From: Pochonia chlamydosporia 170
Lineage: Eukaryota; Ascomycota; Sordariomycetes; Hypocreales; Clavicipitaceae
NCBI RefSeq assembly: GCF_001653235.2
Contig: NC_035796.1
Location: 2,356,001-2,420,000, forward strand
Direction of reading: 5' to 3'
Length of the DNA: 64,000 bases
The position numbers and the translations under genes were made by a program. Under the pieces are notes generated by a model. It did not search any database. It was not told the origin of the DNA and was given only the letters and a program-made list of their open reading frames with translations. Positions 58,366 to 64,000 of the stretch are shown piece by piece (position 1 is the stretch's first letter; every line of letters starts with the position of its first letter).

Positions 58366-61300
58366 TCCCGGCAGCGCACAGTCGCGTCACAATTGCCGCT
58401 TGTATCTTGATTATAGTGTTTGATCCCGGTTTCTCTCGGCTCGGTGTTCTAGAGACAATTGCAGTAGTGGTAAACTACACTGGGTTAGGGAATAGTATCT
58501 GCTATATTTCGATCAATTGAAGGGCCAAACTCGATTTGGGTCAATCCGATTTTACTGCGCACTCGATTGTGAACTGTTTCGTGGTGTGAAGTTGAGTGGT
58601 TCGGCAAGTTACATAACAGGAACTCAGTTGTCATCCTTTGTACGGGTTATCGGACCGAAATCACATGCTATGCTAATCGTTCAGAAGTCCCATGGAATCA
58701 ACTGGTCAGTAGCAAAAGGTAAGGAGGCCTCAAGAAAGTAAGCTGACGGATACGGATACAGCATTTCTTGGTAAAAGTTCAGCCTGAATCAAGATAAGCA
58801 TCGAGTTAGGCGCCACGGCAATGTGACCGGCAACAACGAAGCACGGCCATCAATAGCTTGAAACAAGAATAGTAAATTTGGCAAAACATTGCAATATTTG
58901 CCCTAGTCGCCTTGTTCACATGGCCAAGCTTTTTTGTGGCGTAAGATAGTTGATTTGCGAATGCCTCGGTATCAAGATTCTTCTGCAGGGTAGGTTGAAG
59001 ATGAAAGTGTGTGTGTGAAGTGGTGAAGGCTGGGAGCAGTTGACAACATCGGGAAAGAGGCCTGCAATTGACTCCATCCAATCTGACAAGAGAATTTTGC
59101 TGCCGTCAGCGTGTGCTGACTTCGGAGCTTGGCAACTGCCAATCAATTGTGCGAAAGCTCCTTCCTCCTGTCCACTGAAGCACCTCATCGGCAAACTCGA
59201 GATACCTAGGCATCGTGGGCGATGAAAGTGCAAGGGAACTTTGCAAACATCATCATGATTTACAGCAAAAAGTCTCCGAAACAAACGGCCCATGTGCTCA
59301 TCGAAACCACACCCACCGGGTGACGCCGACAAGACCCAAATCTGCGGCTCTGCGACCGTCTGGGGCGAGCCAGTGACGGCCGCACCGATGGCGCTGGTCA
59401 ATTGGCAATGGTATTGGCCAGGCATCTCGTCAGGCTCACAGAAGTCTGGTCAGGATGTGCTCAGGATATGCGGGTTTGGGCCCCTTTGACCCCCCTCCCC
59501 ATGCTTGAGCCCTTGCTCATGCCACCAGGTTTCCCTATCCTCAACTGCGGCTGACCATGCACAGCACACAACACAAGCACACCGACTGAAGGCCGCGTCC
59601 GCTACTTTGATAGAGCACTATTGCGTCTGGTCCCCATTGCAAACTAATCGCCGTTCTGGAGGGGAGAATGTGGACGGTCGACCCAAAACGGACCCCACGG
59701 CATGGCTTGGACTACGAACACGCGCCGCACCGTCCCATACCTTTTGGGTCTCTAGTCGCCGACGTCGTTCGTAGCCGTGGCTGTGCTGGTATGCATTCAC
59801 TCGTCCACCTCGTTCGACTAGTTACTGCGGAATTGACGACGACCTTTTGCAGGGCGATCTCGCGCTCGCTCGTACAGTGATTCTCGGTACGTACTGAACT
59901 GAACTGCACGTTGGCAGCTAACCCTGGCGTAACACAGGCAACAGTGTTGAAATCTGCAAGAGCTGGAGCTGGCTACGCCATTATTCTTCGTGGGTATGAC
60001 CTGCATAGAGTGGTCCACAACTCTGAAGTGGCAGAATTGTCTGGAGCTGAGCAAAAGCTGGCTTCAACTAATAGTTTCACGGCGTTTTCAGGTTTTAGCT
60101 ATGATAATTCACTCACGACAGCAAAACAGGAAAGCAATCATGTGCAACGTCCAGAGAAATTTTGAGTTGCCATGCCGTCAGGTACACGTCAACGTATTGC
60201 TGTATTCAAGAGGATCTCACTCGATATGCGGGTACCTCACTAGGTCACCTCCAAGACTACAACCCTGGACAAACTCAATCATGGCTGCGTCCGCCTTTTC
60301 GTCCCCGTCTATACAGCTTTTGACAAGTTGCTGACACCCCGGCTCCACGAGTTATGCTCTCACGCAACTTTTCTTGCTATCGATCTGGTGGGGTTTTTGG
60401 CCCTTGTCCCCTCCAAGTTCAACTGATCAGCTCTCCAGCCCGGATACTCCGCCTTTGTACCGGATGTTAGTTGCTTCCGCCGAACTTTTGGGTATACACT
60501 ACGGTTTATACTTGTCGTGTACACCAGACGGACCAGACACCTTGCCGCCCAAATCCGCCCTTCCTGATGCCTTTGCCCATCCCGGACATGACATACAACC
60601 CATTGGGCTGGCTACATGTACTCCATACATACAACATGGTGTTCCCTGAAGCGAAGCGGGAAACTCGTGTTTGCGTTCCCTTGGTCTGACGGGATCCCCG
60701 CGGTTCATTTCCGACTCTTTTTCAACGATGCAACTCCTGCCAATGGTTTCACCCCGTCGGAAAAGCGGCTGTCAAACACTCCCCATATCTCGGTCCTGGA
60801 CGGCCTTCGGTTCGTCAGCCCTAAGATGACCCGTAAGGCTAACACCGTTGGTCCCGGCCGGCTATTGGCCCGCTGGCCCATGCTCTCTCGTCTCGGAGCT
60901 GCAGCCATGTTTCCCTTGGACGTTTCCCAATCGAGAGCCATGATGTATCTTTGCTGTCTCGTCTTGACCAGTAGGCTTGCTTAGCCTCACTCTCAAAAAG
61001 GGTCCTTGGCTGCATTTGCATTTCAATCATCTTGGGATGGGGCCACGCAGCCACCCTGTCCTGCCCTATCTACCTAGGTAGCTCTGAAGACGGCAGCCTA
61101 GAAGTCTGCCAGAGGGAGCTGTTCCCGCCTTTTTGCTTTCGCTCAGTGCTTTGTGCTTCTTGTACCGTGGCATTGCATCACAACGCTAATAGCATTTGAC
61201 TCACTCTGGAACCCATAAGCCGGATCCATACTGCTCACATCATTTTGGCATCTCGTCTCTCTCTGCATCGACATGGCCTGTTGGCCTCTTTGACCCTGTT

Positions 61301-61723
61301 TCCCACTCGGCCGGGTCACAGCCTTAAATGCCCCCCCTACCCTACCCGTCTGCATCATACGTACATAGACATCCCCTGAGCAGGGTTCCACATTCTAGAA
61401 AGCCCTTGCTTGCTTGACGCTTTTGTTTCTTTGGCTCTTGTACCCTCGCAGAATCGTTGTTTACTTAAGCCCATCCCATCCTTTATTACTTTAATCGCTT
61501 GTCGTTGGTCAGCCCTAAGAAACTTCCTCCCCTTTTTGACCAAAGCGCAGATTTAAAGTGACATCTTGCACCCGGGGAACTTTGAAATCCTTCCCCTGTC
61601 CCGTTTTGTAACGAAAAGGTGACTTGTTGTACATAAATACAAGTCAATCTCTCGAAACAAGTTTGTTTCGACGACTCTTGTTCTACTCTAATAACCACAT
61701 CCACCCATCCACATACTCCGTCC
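58366..61723. other. 3.4-kb gene-free stretch upstream of the C2H2 regulator
   Basis: Starts with the Not3/5 3' UTR; the rest is probably a long promoter and leader for the regulator gene. Frames of up to 169 codons exist (for example 58916-59425 minus), but without motifs. A 12-bp palindrome lies at 61070-61081. ATAAATA at 61633-61639 is a TATA-like site about 90 bases before the start. Confidence 0.45.
61070..61081. repeat. CTAG-centred 12-bp palindrome
   Basis: CTACCTAGGTAG is a perfect palindrome and shares its core with the 14-bp copy at 8153-8166. Both lie in intergenic DNA. Confidence 0.75.
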
Positions 61724-62665
61724 ATGACTGAGTACATCTTCTTCACACAAAACAAAAGACACCACCAACCGATCCTTGCGTCCAACAAGGTCGACGGATC
61801 GTCTCCCAGGTGGTTCGAGATGGATACAGCTCAGGGGCTTAACATACAAAATATGGAGTATTCATTTGGGCAATACTACGAGACGAATTCTCCCCGTATC
61901 CCACTGAGCGAGGTATCATCTCGGTCGACACAACCCTACGACCAAGCAGATTCGTCATCACATACGTGTCACTCCGAGAGTGGAAGCGTCTACGATTCTC
62001 CTATGCCTGCTTCGCCGATGCCCAACGGATTACATCCTAACTTCCAGAGCCCATCGTCGACGGGCAGCTTTCCCAGTCCGAAACACCATCAATTAAGTCC
62101 TTCGTCGGCTGCAACGGCATTATATTATCCGTCTCCCAACCTGGACGTTGACAGAGACACCCCTTCTCCACGGACATCGTCTGAAGACAGACGGACAAAG
62201 TCATCGTAAGTTTTTGTCCCCGAATCATGGTGCCCTTGTGTCGGTTGCTAACTTATTAGGTCACAAAATGGTCGCGACTATCCCGTCTGCTGCTTATATC
62301 CAGGTTGCAACGCCAAGCCTTTCAAGCGCAGAGCAGACCTAGATCGCCACTACAAGCATCGACATGCCTCTGATGCGCAAAAAGTCTCGTTTAACTGTGA
62401 CTACCCACGGTGCTCTCGGCGTAGGGATCCCTTCCACAGATTAGATCACTTCCGCGACCACCTCCGTGAGTTCCACAAGGAGGACATCGAGAAGCGCGGC
62501 GGCTCCGTCAACGAAGAGTGGCTCGAAGACCGGCGAGTCTCATCAACATGGTGGCGATGCTCCAAATGCCTCAAGAGAATCTACATTGACCAAAACGGCT
62601 ACGAGTGTCCCAACTGCAAGACTACATGTCAACCGAAGCGCAAGGAAGCCCGTCGCCGCAGCTGA
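61724..62665 (+). CDS. C2H2 zinc-finger / zinc-ribbon transcription factor
   Basis: Predicted 295-aa nuclear regulator. Exons 61724..62205 and 62260..62665 are joined over a 54-nt intron. The N-terminal 160 residues are disordered and Ser/Pro-rich (a likely activation or phosphorylation region). The C-terminus has two C2H2-type fingers: CLYPGCNAKPFKRRADLDRH with its two His, then FNCDYPRCSRRRDPFHRLDH with its two His. A four-Cys ribbon follows (CSKC ... CPNC). The tail is basic (PKRKEARRRS). An internal ATG at 61820 (MDTAQGLNIQNMEY) has a better Kozak context (GAGATGG) than 61724 (TCCATGA), so the true protein may be 263 aa. Target genes are unknown. The long upstream region hints at complex control. 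Confidence 0.85.
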
Positions 62666-63586
62666 TAATTTCCCGTCTCATCTAATTCTCGACTTTAATG
62701 TTCTCTTGTCGCACCCTTTTTTGTCACTAATAGCTGCCTTGGGTTGCAGCCCGGCGAGGCTGCCTGTCCGCCTTGCTGGCAACTTTCAGCGTGACCATGG
62801 GAACTGCTGGCCAGTTATGCGTCACTGCCCTCTCCCCCCAAACAAAATAGATACCAATGTATATACGTTACGAGGCAGCCTGGGGCTCCGCCATGATGAA
62901 CAGATAGAAACGAGATGAGAGCATCTACGAAATCAATGAACATGACGTACATACAAAAATCGTCTCTTCCTACGTACACTCTTTCGTCAAACGCAAGTGC
63001 ATCATGTAGAACCCCGTACCCCGTACCCCGTCTTCCGCCACCAGTAGCCCCAAGTCATGTCCGATCAAGACACGCATCGCATCTCACATCGCACCAACAA
63101 CCGAGACAGGCCATCTGACATGTGTAATGGTGTGCAACCAAGACACATAAACCACCACAAACATTGCCGAGGCTAGGCACCCCTCTAGGCAGCTTTTTAC
63201 ACTTACCGAAAAGCAATTGACAATTTATCGCGGGGCTGGCATCACAGATCCAGGGTCTTCATGGCATGGGAATGTTGGATAACACTGCCACCACCGATGC
63301 TAGAGCTGTGGATCACAAACCGAGCGACTGGAAAGCAAGCGAAAGGGCAAGGGAAGTCTTCTAGAAGCTTGGGGTGGCGGTGTTGTGGGGCGCATTACTA
63401 GTGACGTTGGCGAGGCTGTGCTCATGGAGCGCTTGCCTGCATTATGACACGAGAGCTTGGACATGAACATCTATTATGCAGAAGCTATGATACAATAGAT
63501 CATGTGGGACGGGGACCGCTCCGATTGAAAATGACGTTGTGATTCCACTTGTATGTTGGTGATATCCCTGCAACGACTGCGAGAAA
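62666..63586. other. 3' flanks of the regulator and the edge gene
   Basis: Spacer between convergent genes. It includes three perfect tandem copies of the heptamer ACCCCGT at 63011-63031. No gene is seen. Confidence 0.5.
63011..63031. repeat. Tandem heptamer ACCCCGT x3
   Basis: Three perfect head-to-tail copies in a 3' intergenic region; a short minisatellite likely to vary in copy number between strains. Confidence 0.8.
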
Positions 63587-64000
63587 TCACTCAATGGGGT
63601 CTTCGTCGTAGTTTGGTAATGCGCGGATATCGGGGCGATTTCTGAATCTTTTTCGTATACGGTCTGTAGGGAATTGCGCTACATCCATCGGCGGATGTTG
63701 TACCTCGGAGGAGGCTAGTCTGCCGATGAAGAGCTGGGGTTGACGGTATAGAACCTCGGGTTTGGGGTTGACCGGTGAGGCCGGTCGCGGTGTGTGTTGA
63801 GGCATGCTATTTATGGCGTCGGCCGATAGGGGCGTTCGTCCGGGCGACGGTGAACGGATCAGATGTTTGTTTGTGGTTGGAATGGGGAAAGGTGAGCTGG
63901 GTGATGAGGGCGGTTGTGCGGTGTTGCTGGCTGTTGAGTTTGAGATTTGAGGTGGGTTGGTATTGGTGTGTTCGTGGTGTGCTGTGTTGTATATTGCATC
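63587..64000 (-). CDS. C-terminal part of an unidentified protein (cut by window edge)
   Basis: The frame is open from the right edge to a stop at 63587, giving 137 residues. An ATG at 63805 lies within it, but the frame continues upstream without a stop, so I read this as the end of a larger gene starting outside the window. The upstream part is rich in Ser, Pro, Thr and Asn (disordered). The last 50 residues look more conserved: VLYRQPQLFIGRL, then an Arg-rich DRIRKRFRNRPDIRALPNYD and an acidic end. I do not recognise the family. A first exon or intron boundary within the piece cannot be excluded. Confidence 0.6.
   Translation of the reverse strand, partial: DAIYNTAHHEHTNTNPPQISNSTASNTAQPPSSPSSPFPIPTTNKHLIRSPSPGRTPLSADAINSMPQHTPRPASPVNPKPEVLYRQPQLFIGRLASSEVQHPPMDVAQFPTDRIRKRFRNRPDIRALPNYDEDPIE

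Noticed and set aside
58916..59425. 169-codon minus-strand frame with ATG downstream of Not3/5
   Set aside because: No motif, mixed composition, and no matching splice sites nearby; treated as chance.

Overview
The window is nuclear DNA of a filamentous ascomycete, most likely a Sordariomycete. The evidence is short introns (about 45-110 nt) with GTAAGT-, GTATGT- or GTACGT-like donors and CTAAC-type branch sites, fungal orthologs throughout, a class II hydrophobin, an S53 sedolisin protease and a fungal-type NLR. I reconstructed splicing by hand; unless noted otherwise, every exon set given here closes to a whole number of codons. Species cannot be named from sequence alone. No rRNA, tRNA, CRISPR array or intact transposon was recognised.

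Layout. 0.1-6.7 kb: a dihydrodipicolinate-synthase-family aldolase (-), homoserine kinase (-), a putative N-myristoylated protein (+) and a secreted sedolisin (-). 6.7-10.2 kb is gene-poor. 10.2-17.6 kb: a class II hydrophobin (+), translin (+) and a large PNUTS/Ppn1-like protein with an RVSW motif and CCCH finger (-). 19.9-26.2 kb: the SM protein Sly1 (+), the INO80 subunit Iec3 (+) and NADP-isocitrate dehydrogenase (-). 28.7-31.5 kb: a convergent pair of oxidoreductases, one secreted GMC flavoenzyme and one SDR. 32.2-36.2 kb: an NLR with hydrolase, NB-ARC and TPR parts (-). 36.2-41 kb is gene-poor. 41-42.1 kb: a disordered Ser/Pro-rich protein (+). 42.1-47.7 kb is gene-poor. 47.7-58.4 kb: a C2-RasGAP (+), cyclophilin-40 (-), D-aminoacyl-tRNA deacylase (-, five exons) and CCR4-NOT subunit Not3/5 (+). 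61.7-62.7 kb: a C2H2/zinc-ribbon regulator (+). 63.6 kb to the right edge: the C-terminal part of an unidentified gene (-).

Most genes are housekeeping functions: amino-acid metabolism, vesicle fusion, chromatin, mRNA turnover and 3'-end/transcription control, proteostasis and Ras signalling. The accessory-looking part is 26-42 kb, where the oxidoreductase pair and the NLR sit between long gene-free stretches. The most interesting locus is the NLR. It needs a non-canonical GC-AG intron of 259 nt directly behind its catalytic-serine motif to be intact. Other points worth checking are four stop-free introns of 3n length, the Q/N-rich N-terminal half of the PNUTS-like protein, and an upstream ORF whose stop overlaps the RasGAP start codon (TAATG).
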